Shown here: piece by piece, positions 21,569-32,850 of the stretch
Layout of the letters: each line of letters opens with the position of its first letter
How positions within the stretch are numbered: position 1 is the first letter of the stretch
NCBI RefSeq assembly: GCF_008831285.2
Contig: NC_045150.1
Span: 13,313,868 to 13,377,867 of the forward strand
Direction of reading: 5' to 3'
From: Nymphaea colorata
Taxonomy: Eukaryota > Streptophyta > Magnoliopsida > Nymphaeales > Nymphaeaceae
DNA length: 64,000 bases
Notes under the pieces: model-generated
The model's database searches: none
What the model was told of the DNA's origin: nothing
The model's input: only the letters and a program-made list of their open reading frames with translations
Translations under genes and position numbers: made by a program

Positions 21569-23837
21569 AAGAAGATCAGATTGTTCAGTTGTAGCTAATT
21601 GAGTCAGGAGCTTGCAGCTCTCACAGCCAGTTTTTCCATGCACTTAGGAATAGTCCAGCATTAAGCATTACCATGTAAGAAAATTTTGCAAAACAAGAGT
21701 CCTAAATGAGCCAATTTCTTGTTTGCTTCTCAAAAGACTGAAATACTTCTCGAAAGAAGCAAGTGTTCATTAATTATTGAAAAACAGACCTACATATCTC
21801 GTACATATACATATATGTGTATAATTGGAAGTAGTCTCATATTATAACCAGTAATTTCTACACTATTCTTGAGGAGGTTAGTAGAGCAGGGCTATGTAGG
21901 CAGCTAGTTTTCATTTTCAGCTCCTATAGAATCAACTGCTTGTGCTTCAAAAGGAGGGACACTGAAAGCAAGTGCATGCATGATTTCCCAGAGAAGTATA
22001 GATCCAGGGTTGGAGCCAAGGAAGGTCCGCACGGGCCCTATCCCCACCTCAAAATTTTTTTTCTTTGTCCATATGTAAATAAACTGTGAGTGCTAGGAAG
22101 CAAAAAAGAACAGCTTTCAGTAGTTGCACATCAATTCTTTGGGGGAGCAAACCCCCTCGATAAAAATATTAAAACTGACCCATCCATTTGCTATAATTAT
22201 TTTTAGGAGGCACACCGGGCACTCGATATAGGGCTTTTTCGCCTTTTGGTAGAGCTTTTAGTTATAGTTTTCAATTCATTTGTTTAAACCGCCATTCATC
22301 TATCTGCATTTCTCTTATTCTTTTTCCAGGGCAATCGTCCTACCGGAATTCATGGGGGTTTCTTTTTTCTGATGATTTGGTCTCCCTTTCGCTGCCTTGG
22401 TACTTACAGGCAAGGTTGTTGGATTAATCTTAGTAACGTTTAGTTTCGGTGGGATCAGTTCAATGTAGTTAAGACCTCCAATTTTCTGAAAGCTGAGACA
22501 AATGGCTTTCGCTCAAAGAAAAGAAGTGATGATTTGGGATGCGTGAAGGCTCTATAGCCTTGCGTCTCCTCCCGCGGCTGGTGGTATGCTCCTCCTTTTG
22601 CAGCTACGGTGGCCGGATCATCCCTCGCCCCCCATGATTAGTCCCTTAGCCCGTTTATGTCTTCAGAAATGGGGTTCTTTTCCTATCAACGGCAAATAGC
22701 TGTTGATGTAAGCCGCAATGGAGTTTTCTTGACTCTGTTGATGTCACTCGGAAGGGGGTTGTCTTCCGGCCAACGGCGAGCAGTGGTCGATGTAGCCAGG
22801 AAGGGTGTCCTCCATGAACGGATGGTAGCCCTCTCTCTGTGTCTCTCCCTTCCGCCTAGCAGCATCGACGCCGGAGAAACCCCTTCCCGTTATGGTGGAA
22901 AAGTGTACGTTGATCTTATTACTTAAATGGTTCGAAATGTTTTATATATTTGATAACTCTCTCTCTCTTTTTGAATTTGCTCTTCTACTTCTGCCTCCTT
23001 TAAGCAATCGAAGCTATAAGCATTCGGCATCAAGGTGCATCGGTTTCCAATAGGTGTTGGGGCTATATCAACCAATTTTGTGACATGTTTATTATGATGA
23101 TCTTATACAATTGATATATGGAGTCAGCAATTGTGAAAAATGTTTGAGACATATGGAACGAAACAGCTAAGAACAGCTAACATTAAATTTTTTTCTGTAT
23201 CCAATTTTTTCGAAACAGTTTCATCGTTCAAATATGTGCGATGATGTGCCAATTTGATGATGCCTGCAGATTCGAAATTGGCCTAGCCTATATCAAGAAA
23301 TTGGGAATAGCTTTCCGCATTTTTAGATAACCATATTCCACAAGATGAAACTTTCCTTTTCATGGGCTTTGTCGTATGTATGAAGAAATTCCAAAATATG
23401 GTGATGGATCAGCTTGATTGAAGATGGAGAAAAGGTAACGGTAGAGGCAGAAGAGCCATTCCGGAAACTACTTCAATAACGACCACAGTGAATTGATGAT
23501 GACACCTATCAAGGCCTCATATCCCAAAAACGAACCTTAAAACGCTTGTAACTTTTTTGCTTTTACACCGCGAGGAAACCACACTCACTCAGATAGACTT
23601 TGTACCTTCACTTCCAAAGCTTACACCTGCTTCAGCTTGCATAAAGGGTCGGAGCCCATGGACATTGAATCATGAACCATTGGCCCAATTAACTATGCCA
23701 ACCATCTTACACAATTTACGTGCCTAATTTGTAACTATGAAAGCTGACGAACTCAGAAACTATACAAAAATTGGTTTGCTTAGTTTTATTTAGAATTAGT
23801 TGTACTCTGTCCTAATCTCTAAACACACGTTGTTAGG
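21569..23837. other. Stretch without a supported gene
   Basis: A frame at 22657-22926 (89 codons, MSSEMGFFSYQ...) contains two loosely similar stretches around GTTGATGTAAGCCGC and GTCGATGTAGCCAGG. It has no recognisable domain and sits in otherwise intron-like DNA. I see nothing else to report. Confidence 0.4.
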
Positions 23838-24167
23838 AATGAACATACTATACAAGCTTTCCGCAGATGACAATTATTTTCCGTTTAAAAGACTCGGAAC
23901 CTATTTCTTGTTCTTTTCAAATTTGTTATTATGAATACGAGGACTGAAGAAAAGAGGAAGTCTACTATTAAATTCTCCACTGCCAATCTGAAGTTTCTCA
24001 TTTCCTTGTACCAAGAAAGGCAAGAATAGAACCTGAAAAACCAGGTGAAAGAATTAGACTCTGAATGTAGAGAAGGTATTACTGTCCAATTAGAATTCCT
24101 GCTTAATGCGGAGAGTGAATTTATTCTTTAGATAAAATAAGTAACCTTATATTCTTTCCACATGTAC
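23838..24167 (+). pseudogene. WAT1-related first-exon scrap, duplicated copy A
   Basis: From 23838 the translation reads LGMNILYKLSADDNYFPF, resembling the first helix and loop of WAT1-related proteins (typically AGMNILYKLA-x-DGMSL), then degenerates. The whole 23845-24167 stretch is repeated with scattered changes at 24633-24950, so the scrap was carried along in a segmental duplication. There is no open frame of useful length and no splice sites; only its homology to the other WAT1 scraps nearby supports it. Confidence 0.5.
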
Positions 24168-24288
<121 letters not shown>

Positions 24289-24559
24289 GGTACACTTACT
24301 ACATGTACTTGCCATTTGAGCAATTTTATATTTTTTAATGTTCACTTAGGAGAAACCATCTTTTTTTTCTTAAAAACTTCATGGTTAAACTTTCCTGCCT
24401 CCAAGGTTTTGGAGAGGTATGCTTGAAGAAGAGCATACCTCAAGTCAATGTGAAGTTCTCTCGTGGACTTAGACAAACAAGAAGCAAAAATCTTGGTAGA
24501 TTTAGAGAGGGAGATCAGTAGTGATGGTTGTGGCCATTAATGGAGGTAACTGGAAGGAA

Positions 24560-24950
24560 TAGTAGGGAGGGGATGAAGGCAGTGCTGTGAGTGGTGTGGT
24601 GCATGTAATAGTTGCAGGAATGAGCATTCTTTACTAGCTTTCCGCAGATGACAAATATTTTCCACGTAAAAGAATCAGAGCCTATTTCTGGTTCTTTTCC
24701 AATTTGTTAAATACGAGGACCGGAGAAAAGAGAAAGTCTACTATTAAATTATCCAATGTCAATGTGAAGTTTCTCATTTCCTTTTACCAAGAAAGGAAAG
24801 AATAGAACGTGAAAAACCAGGTGAAGGAATTGGACTGTGAATGTAGAGAAGGTATTATTGTCCAATTAGAATTCCTGCTTGATATGAAGAGTGAATTTAT
24901 TCTTTAGATAAAATAAGTAACCTGATATTCTTTCGGCATGTACCTACTGC
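24560..24950 (+). pseudogene. WAT1-related first-exon scrap, duplicated copy B
   Basis: A frame reading VVHVIVAGMSILY, a stop, then LSADDKYFP (about 24594-24665) matches copy A and the start of WAT1-related carriers (VQV-x-x-AGM-x-ILYK). Upstream, GAAGGCAGTGCTG... may be the coding start. From 24633 the sequence repeats 23845-24167. An in-frame TAG replaces the conserved Lys codon and no frame survives downstream. Copy B keeps a few more residues of the N-terminus than copy A. Confidence 0.55.
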
Positions 24951-25572
24951 TACATACATATATATATACATATAATTTGATTGCAACATGTACGTCAATT
25001 GGAAAGTTTTTAACGCCTGCTCGTTCCTGATTAATCTCCAAATGTACAGAACTGACTTACCATGGCTTTACCACTCTTAGAACAATAAATGCAAACACGT
25101 TAGAGGGATGGTAATTAATATTAAAAGAAGTGAATTGACAAACCTGTAAGTTCAATATCTGTTTTGCAAAAGGGCTTATTTTGATATGCAGTCCATGTTT
25201 GACAAACCTATAAGTTCAAGATGGATGGAGGATTCAGCTCACATATTATATATATATATGAAAGAAAATTTCCATTTAGTGAGACCAATTATGAGGCCTA
25301 AGTAGAGACTTAAATGAGAGAAAGGAGGAAAGAAGGCATACCAGGCATGCCTCACCTACTCTCTCTCACACACTCTCTCTATGATCTATAAATGTGACCC
25401 CGTATGACTTATTTTTCATCTCATTTCAGTGCTGATTTTGAGATTGGCAGCCTCAGCCTGTTCCCAGATTCTTTTCTCTGCAATATTGTTGGTGAAAAGA
25501 AGGCAGAAAGAAAGGGATAATTCAAGGAGGGAGAGAGAGAGAGAGAGAGTTGTCAAATATATATTATGGAGG

Positions 25573-25749
25573 AGGGATCAAATAATAATGAAAATTTATT
25601 ACAGTAGGTGGAGAAGGGTGGAATGGATGAAGGTGAAGCTGTGCATGGTGGTGGTGCAGGTGGCATCAGCAGGGATGCCCATCCTCTACAAGATCTCTGT
25701 ATACCAAGGGATGAGCCTCCGAGTCTTCATCGCACATCCTACTGCTTAA
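25573..25749 (+). pseudogene. WAT1-related first-exon relic, plus-strand arm
   Basis: The frame includes VKLCMVVVQVASAGMPILYK and then ISVYQGMSLRVFIAH before a TAA at 25747-25749. This is the start of a WAT1-related (MtN21/EamA) carrier, from the first helix to the GMSLRV-x-x-AYR motif that opens the second. In the family the frame would continue through AYR and the second helix; here it stops three codons after the conserved AH/AY. The sequence before it, with a TATAAA at about 25387 and a GA-rich run at 25527-25549, resembles a promoter and leader. Its inverted partner lies at 25868-26028. Confidence 0.75.
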
Positions 25750-26028
25750 GAGATCGAATATATCCAATTTTCTTTCAATTGGTACAAGTTCTCATTTTTT
25801 TTCCCTTTGTAAAAAGAAGAAAAAGGCAAGAGAGCAGAGGAAGGTAACCCAAAAAATGTAGCGGTAAGCGATGAGGACTCAAGGCTCATCCCTCGGTCTA
25901 CGGAGGTCTTGTAGAAGATGGTCATCCCTGCTAACGCCACCTGCACCACCTCCATGCATGCCACCACCTTCGTCCCTTCCACCCTTATCCTCCTCCTATT
26001 GTTATAATTTTCCTTATTATTTGATCCC
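25746..26028 (-). pseudogene. WAT1-related first-exon relic, minus-strand arm
   Basis: On the minus strand the translation reads MEVVQVALAGMTIFYKTSVD and then RGMSLESS, continuing FFGLPSSALLPF and FYKGKKNENLYQ. The order matches the first two helices and the basic loop of WAT1-related carriers (PLAFFLERKK-type). It runs toward the plus-strand relic at 25573-25749. The shared parts form an inverted repeat of about 155-170 bp per arm, roughly 80 percent identical by eye, separated by about 120 bp. After GMSL the reading is disturbed (ESSSLTA in place of RVLVAYR). There is no continuation into later exons, so it is a fragment. Confidence 0.72.
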
Positions 26029-26449
26029 TTTGCTTCTTTGGCTTTCAAATTTGTTGAGGCCTCAACATAGTTTTTCTTCTTTGCAAACTCGAATACTTGG
26101 TACTCAATTGTCATATGTGGGTACGAGAATCATTGGGTGCACAATAAGTTTTTGCATGTCCTCTGCATAGATTGTGGTAGTATTCATGTTGTGATAGTAT
26201 TCATGTTGTGATATGCTGAGGATAGATCATCCATCAAGAAATGGTTTGCAGGATTTCCTTTCATCTCTCATGGGTGCCCATTTGACACACTAATGCAATG
26301 TGGAAGAACTGCATTTACAGCATGGATCCATGGTCCGCCAAGAAACAAGTTAAAGGAGGATTCTATATCTAGCATGTGAAATAAAACCCAATGATGTGTC
26401 TCAGAGATATTCCAATTGAGACACAAACTATTCAAGATTGTCCCAATCC

Positions 26450-28316
26450 ATCATATCCATGAATGAAAATTGATGAATGAGTATAACCAACTTGCCTTGT
26501 GCCCAATGTAGGAGTTGTCTGTTGTGGATAAATGTTCAGGCTGGCTCATCCATCAATTAAGACATGGGAAACTCTGACACTCATTGTTTCAACCACTATG
26601 TGCAAGATATCATTATGCAATGTGCCTTCGTTTGGTATATCTTCATCACAAAATGTGATTGGACCATTTTCATATTGTTCAAAAGTCCATTCATCTCTCC
26701 AATTAGGGCTAAATCTTTCCCTTTTGACTTGGGGTAGGGAGTCTAATTCCCTGAATGTGACTTCCAAAGGTTTTGTATCCCATATCTGCGATCCTTAATC
26801 AACCTTTGTTTGAATATTTTATTTGCTCGGTCTGGCTTGTTCATTGATGGATCCTTTGTCATAATTGGAAAGCAACTCAAAAAAAATCAGGGATGCTTTC
26901 TCCCTTTTATTTGTAACCATGACTTGATGACCTTTTGAAAATCTGATCATTGTAGATGTTTCTTTCCCATGCTTAGGAAAAGGGTTTTGAGAACGTCTAG
27001 CTGTTCACTGACTCCCTTAATCATTTCTTTGTCAACTGCATCTTGTATAATATTTTTTTAGCGCAAGGCAATCCTCTATATCATGCCTTGGGGCACGGTG
27101 AAATTTACAAAATTGCTCTTTGTTCTTTCTTATCATTGGTGGAAGATTGTAAACTTTTGGAAAAAATAGAGTACCTCTTTCTACCAGCTCAAGTATGATT
27201 TTTTTCATAACTATTCTCTAATAGAGTAATTTTTTATCATATCTCCGTTTATGATGCTTGTTTTTGGTGCCACTGTTATTACTGGCTTTGTTTCCTATTC
27301 CTTTATTCTTGGAGTAGTATGCATTTTCCTTTTTGAAGGTAGCAGCATTTACTGTAATATTTGTTGGAACATTCTAACTCATGCTGCTTTTCTTGGCATC
27401 TTGAATTTTACCAGGACGACAACATCAAAAGCTCTATTTTCAATTCCTGCTTCGATGCATTCTGCTCTCTCAATGAGATCGATGAAAGATTTGATTGGAT
27501 CATTATAAATAAAGCTCCTTAATGGTTGTGTCAACTTGTTGGCGATCAGCCCCAATGCATGGGACTAGGAGATTGAGTCTCTCATCTTGTTGCAAGAAGA
27601 CCTCCATCTTTGAATAAAACTCTGACCTTTTCACTTGGTCTCTATTTCAGATAACACAATGTGGTGATTATTGGTGCAGTTTTCATATTTTGAATGAATC
27701 TTTCAATGAAAAGGTTGATCAGTCTGCCAAATTTTTTAGTTCCATTGGATTAATGTGCTTCTTGTACCATTGTGTTGCAATTCTTTCTAAGCCCTTTGGG
27801 AAGTATCAAAAGAGAGCTCTATGATTGTTGTGAAATCTGTAACATTCTACAGAAAACATGGCCAAGTGCACCTTCAGGTCTCAATGACCGTCAAATTTGG
27901 TGAATTTCTTAGGCAAGTTCTTGATACGCTTGTCATTTTCAAAGCTTTCATAAAAGTTTTCACTGGTAAAATTTCTTTTGTTCTTGCCTTTGAGTTGAAT
28001 TGCATTCAACTTCTTTTCAACTTTCTGGATCTTTGCTTTTCAGGATTCTCTCTTCTTCTTTTTCTTGGGAACTTTGGTTCTTCCTCATTACTTGATAGTA
28101 GTGTCTTTAGAAGAATTTGAGCTACTCGAAGAAGATTTCTTTGTCTTCTTCTCTTTCTTTTTGACCTTCTTTGCTTGAGCTTGCTCATCATTCAACATGA
28201 TATTTTTGGAATCTCTTGTATTCTTCATACTCTAGATCATTTGCTTCTGTCTTGGGAATTGTAGTTAAGGAGGATTCTTCTTCCTTGTCTCCCATGAAGG
28301 GATGCTCTTGTTCCAT
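26450..28316 (-). pseudogene. Decayed Ty3/gypsy gag and protease relic
   Basis: Read on the minus strand. A possible gag start is at 28316 (MEQEHPFMGDKEEE). A KRKRRR-rich stretch lies near 28150. KKFTKFDGH with DLKVHLAMF near 27900 and FPKGLERIATQWYKKH near 27790 match plant retrotransposon gag (KFDG..P..HL..F and ..A..WY). A zinc-binding EQFCKFHRAPRHDIEDC lies near 27100. ITFCDEDIPNEGTLHNDILH and VSHVLIDG near 26560-26650 match the pseudo-retropepsin region of gypsy elements. At least five stops or shifts break it. No polymerase domain and no LTR pair could be assigned. Confidence 0.65.
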
Positions 28317-28330
28317 CTCAATCCTCTTTC

Positions 28331-28779
28331 TGCTATGGTGTTTGATTCATATAGACACATTTTTCCTTAATGCAGATTTAGTGCTCAGCACACCCCAACA
28401 TTCTAAACAATCATCGAGTCATGTTAAATAATTTTAATGTCCTTGTTGAATTGATAACAAGTGAAAAAAGATGGCCAAAATATGCAAAGATATTGAAAAG
28501 CCCACTGCTTGCAAAAGGTACAAAAAAAACCTTCACTGACATGTACAATTAGAAAAATACCTCCACGTGAAGCCATGTGAAAGCCTTTGAAAAGTCAAAT
28601 GCTTATTTGAGCCATGGGCCCAAGCAACTGTAGCAGCTCCATGATGTCGTTCTTTATTGTGAATCGACAGCTTTAATTGTGGTTGGTGACTGGTGCAGAG
28701 GCAATTGTCGAAGGCCCCTCACCATTGGCAATTATCTATGGGGAGGGTGTGCAGCTGAATTTTTTTTCTTCCACACTTG
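28331..28779. repeat. Direct repeat, copy 1 (~450 bp)
   Basis: Matches 30542-31014 from TGCTATGGTGTTTGATTC to CTTCCACACTTGG, with scattered substitutions and small indels. Copy 1 abuts the minus-strand gypsy relic and copy 2 abuts the NB-ARC fragment. Confidence 0.85.
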
Positions 28780-30541
28780 GCAATTATCTATAGGGAGGGT
28801 GGGTGGCTCAATCTTTTCATTTTAGTTATTTTAATGAAACTATCAACAAAGCTTTTGTTAGTGATTTTAGGTAGTTTTATCATTGTAACATATATCGTTG
28901 GTAAGTATTATACGGTGAAATATTTCTCGAGTATAATACTATAAAAATGCAATTTTTGAGAAAACCTCGAGAAAGTCTCAGTAAATTAAAAATTCTTTAA
29001 CAACTTGTTAAATTGATAAAAATGGTATTTTAGTAATTATTGGAAATGAAAGTAAATAATGTTTCAAATATTAGAGCAAAAACGACCTTAAGGTCAACTA
29101 ACAAAAGACGCTTATTTTCTTTAATTAACCTTGAAGTTAGTGTTTGCAGAAAACACGAAGAAAAGGTGAAAAATGCAAACAATTCATTTAGGATTGTTTA
29201 CCAAAAAGCAAGAAAAAAACATGTTTCCTCTTTTTGTTTTTACTTTTTTTTTTCTAATGACGTGCTTTTTGTGATTATCATCCTTAATATAATGAGATCT
29301 AAGAAATGCATTTCTAGGAAAACATCGGAGTAAACTGCCCATGTAACAGCCTCATCACCTCCTTTTATAATGATCCTTTTGGGTTCAAATTAAGATTAAT
29401 GTACAAATAGTAAGCAAAAGCACCAATGTGGTTTTCAATCAATTTGCAATGATATTTGAGTAACGAAGTTGTAAGAAGTATAGATTGAAAGAGCATGGTG
29501 ATTCTCACCAGGAAGAAAGTATCCTAAGAATCAAATGATTTAGAACTTCGTAAATGGTTTGTGTATATATAGTTTTGGGACTTTAACTAGTTTTTCCAAG
29601 TTTCAAATTTATTTGAAATATGATCATTAGGAAAATTATAAAAGAACAACAAATAACAATACTATTGATTAAATTGGTAATATAAAAACCATAATAAAAT
29701 TATTGATTAAAGTGGTACATAAACCGATCAACTTTTTTGAGGAATTCTTTCTAATTTAATATTGGTAGAGTGTCTGACCGATAAGGTCAAGTCGATCTCT
29801 GGTTTCTAGAGTGGGTTGTTGAGTTCAGCAGTGAGCTTTCAAATTGATTTGCATAAATTTGCTAAAACTGAAGTGATAAATCATTTCAAAGAATAGTTGG
29901 TAGCACTTCTAAGTGTTCACGTAATGGATGGACTAGCTTCAAGTGAAGTTTACAGTTTAACATATTCATTGACTAATTTACTTGTGTGTGTCAAAGTTGC
30001 CAATTAAATAGCTTAACAGTCGATGAACTGCAAGTTTCATATAATTGGATGACAACGAAGTAGAAATTTTTTTTTTCCTTCAAGTAATTGTTCACCAAGT
30101 TCCTAATTGAACTGAAATCTAGAGTTACAGAATTGAGCTCCTTGTGTGTGTGTGGGCGTGCATGAATCTCCCTGGTGTGGAATTCCAAGCTTGCTTGATT
30201 AACTTGAATCTAGGATGACCTTATCAGATCAAGATTATGTTCTAGGAGCAAAAGTATTTTGAAGCTGTTTTTTTTATGTTTCACTGTATATAGATGAAGT
30301 TGCATTGTGAATGACAAATCAAGTTCGGAGAAAGAGGGTTGAATACTTCAACTGGTGGGCAAGTCAAGAGGTTTGTGAAGAGACGAAGAGAAGAGCTCTG
30401 ACTCGTTGACACTTCCAACATGATTAGTCTCCTTCAAAATAAAAAATCCATTCATTGACAACTTGCATGGTGGACAAAGCTTTTGCCAATGATTTTAGGT
30501 AGTTTTTACCAAAGGATCTGATGATGGGCAAAGGGTATTGT
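28780..30541. other. Stretch between the direct repeats, no supported gene
   Basis: Strongly AT-rich. It contains the GTATTATAC hairpin repeat at 28905-28939 and a short echo (CAAAGCTTTTG near 28851, again near 30476) extending the duplication. The frame at 29040-29333 has no recognisable content. Confidence 0.5.
28905..28939. repeat. GTATTATAC/GTATAATAC hairpin repeat, copy 1
   Basis: Nine-base arms GTATTATAC and GTATAATAC are separated by 17 bases that themselves contain the palindrome GAAATATTTC. A second copy lies at 51393-51427. Confidence 0.8.
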
Positions 30542-31014
30542 TGTTATGGTGTTTGATTCATACAGACACATTTTTCCTTAATGCAGATTGAGTGCTCGGC
30601 ACGTCCCAACATTCTAAACAATCATCTAGTCGTGTTAAAATTATTTTAACGTCCTTGTTGAGCTGATAAAAAGTGAAAAAAGAGGGCCAAAAAATGGAAA
30701 GATAAAGAAAAGTTCATCACTTGCAAAAGTTACAAAAATACTTTCACTAACTTGTAAAAGTACAAAAATGCCTCCACCTATAGCCATGTGAAAGCTTTTG
30801 AAAAGTCAAATGTTTATTTCAACATGGGCCTGAGCAGCTGTAGCATCTCCATGATATCATTCTTTATTGTGAATGGACATATCGTTCTTTATTGTGAATG
30901 AACAACTTTAATTGAGATTGGTGACTGGTGCAGAGGCAGTTGTTGAAGGCCCCTCACTGTTGTCCATTATCTGTGGGGAGGATGTGCAACTGAATCTTTT
31001 TCCTTCCACACTTG
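30542..31014. repeat. Direct repeat, copy 2 (~470 bp)
   Basis: Matches 28331-28779. A short extra duplication (CGTTCTTTATTGTGAATG) near 30860-30900 explains the greater length. It ends just before the NB-ARC fragment. Confidence 0.85.
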
Positions 31015-31254
31015 ATTTCTATCCTCATAGTTGAATACGCAATGCTCATGTGGGAAGGTTCCAAACTTTACCCACCTGTTGCAATTGCAGAGTTGGAGCA
31101 TAAATTCCTAATCAGCATAGATGACGAGCATGGCACATTTGAAATGCATGATCAAATACGAGACATGGGAAGAAATATTGTCCAACAGCAGACGCCAGTA
31201 GCAAGCAGGTTTTGGGAAAATAACAAAACATTACAAATGCTACAACGAAGAAAG
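31015..31254 (+). pseudogene. TNL gene copy 1: end of NB-ARC domain
   Basis: The translation reads AMLMWEGSKLYPPVAIAELE and then FLISIDDEHGTFEMHDQIRD, followed by MGRNIVQQQ. This is the ARC2 end of a plant NB-ARC domain with the regulatory MHD motif (FEMHD), in the form typical of TIR-type resistance genes. It ends at a good donor (AGAAAG|GTAAGT, 31254/31255), in phase with the acceptor at 31955/31956. The TIR domain, P-loop, kinase-2 and the rest of NB-ARC are absent: the sequence immediately upstream is the direct repeat at 30542-31014. The normal protein is a cytoplasmic or nuclear immune receptor that switches state with bound nucleotide. Here only the 3' half of such a gene remains. Confidence 0.85.
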
Positions 31255-31955
31255 GTAAGTATGAGCTTCTACTCATTCTTCATTTTCTCTTCTTTTGGTA
31301 TTTCTTTATGACAAATGCTCGTCGAAGTCGCATATGGTGGAGAAATGGAACTTAGTTGATCAGCTGTGCCAACTTAGACATGATAGTGGATTCTTGGCTA
31401 CTAGCCTACTATTAACAACAACGCCTGGATATGTTGCTTTATTTTGCATCTGGCCAAAATTTTGTTATTCCGCTTTAAGAAGCATAGCATAGCTGATCGA
31501 GCTAGCTAGATTGGTAAGCATGCACATCATAACTGATTAATTCATTGTTCGTGTGGTTGCCATTCAACACCATAACTGATTAGTTCATTGTTCGTGTGGT
31601 TGCCATTCCACATCTCCATTCAGCTTCTCTAGCATCCTCCTCAACCTTATAATTATGTTGTCTTAGCTTCCCGAAATTATCCTCTGAAAACTTGATACTG
31701 GAAGGCTCAAACCTCCAACTTCTAATTTTACTTTTTCTTGAGCATAACCATGTGGAACTGAAAAATTGTAGTCTCTGATAGCTGATCTCCTATTGCTTAT
31801 GATAGTTTGCATAAAGCTATAAATCTAAGTTCTGTCTTCTTTTGAAAGAAAGCTTTAGCAGAAGTCATAAGGCATCACTTCTAGTGCTTTGATGTTTTCA
31901 TTTTATCAAGGAGCTCATTTTTCTTCTTTCTTTCTGGTGATCTTTCCTATCTCAG
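31255..31955 (+). other. Intron between NB-ARC and LRR exons of TNL copy 1
   Basis: Starts GTAAGT and ends CTATCTCAG. It contains a 43-bp tandem duplication (CATAACTGATTAATTC..., 31528-31570 and 31571-31613). The position matches the common intron between the NB-ARC and LRR regions in TNL genes. Confidence 0.75.
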
Positions 31956-32850
31956 GGAACAAAGAAGGTTGAAGCCATTATTTTCCACCGTCACGACGGG
32001 CAGCATAATATTCCACCTTTGAACACGATGTCTTTTAGAAAGATGGATGAGCTGAGAATACTTGATACAAGCTGCATCAGGATGGAGGGCTCGTATCAGT
32101 ATCTATCCAAATTGTTGAAGTTCCTGAGGTGGTGGCAGTGTCCATTGAAATCATTGCCGATCATCAACTTCGATGTCATGAACATTGTAGTGCTCGACCT
32201 GACAGAGAGCATCATAGAGGAGTTTCTAGGTCCAAGTGTGACTAACACGTGGTTTTTTTGTCTCCTTCACTCCCAAGAGGCGAACTACTCGCAGACGTTC
32301 AGCCAATTGAAAGTCCTTATTCTCAAGAATTGCAAGAACCTCAAGAGCACCCTCAATTTAGGCTGATTCCAAACACAACCAAATTGGTATTTGAAGGGTG
32401 CACCAAGTTCACGAATCGATCGGTGATCTCCAAAGCTTGGTGTGCTTGAACTTGGGAGACTGTCATTCTCTAAAGAAAATACCTGATAGCATCTGTCGGC
32501 TAAGTTCTTTGGAGAAGCTCGTCCTGAGGGGGTGTTGGTCACTAGGGGAACTCCCAAAAGAGATTGGTAGGTTGACATCTTTAAAGGTGCTCCAATTAGG
32601 CCGAGGGTATATGCAAAGACTTCCGGAGTCTGTTGGCCGGTTGACAAACCTGCAGGAGATGGAAGTCATCTTTTGCACGGACTTGAAGACCATCCCAGAC
32701 ATTTCAAAGTTGCAAGCCCTGCGACGTTTACGCCTGAGCGGATGCTTCCAGCTGATGGATGTTCCTGGCCTTAGCAAACTGAGATGCCTAGAGTCCCTGC
32801 TACTCGACGGCCTTAGCAAACTCGTTTTCATATACTTCTTGTCGGCCTGC
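31956..32850 (+). pseudogene. TNL gene copy 1: leucine-rich repeat exon
   Basis: Opens GTKKVEAIIFHRHDG, the usual junction after NB-ARC, then FRKMDELRILD, LLKFLRWWQCPLKSLP and VVLDLTESIIEEF. After frameshifts it continues as repeats of the form L-x-x-L-x-L-x-x-C/N-x-x-L (SLVCLNLGDCHSLKKIPDSI, RLTSLKVLQLGRGYM, ALRRLRLSGCFQLMDVPGLS). Compared with copy 2 it has a one-base loss near 32362 (AATTTAGG against ATTTTAGG). A 10-base loss near 32405 removes CTGGGTCAAG between CAAG repeats. About 58 bases are also missing at the end, including the splice donor. In living genes this region helps recognise pathogen effectors. The frameshifts make this copy non-coding. Confidence 0.85.

Noticed and set aside
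22657-22926. 89-codon frame as a gene
   Set aside because: No known domain and no splice or promoter context; two weak internal similarities do not make a family.
28331-31014. A small LTR element (TRIM) with ~450-bp direct repeats
   Set aside because: The repeats begin with TG but do not end in CA, and there is no primer-binding site after the first or polypurine tract before the second.
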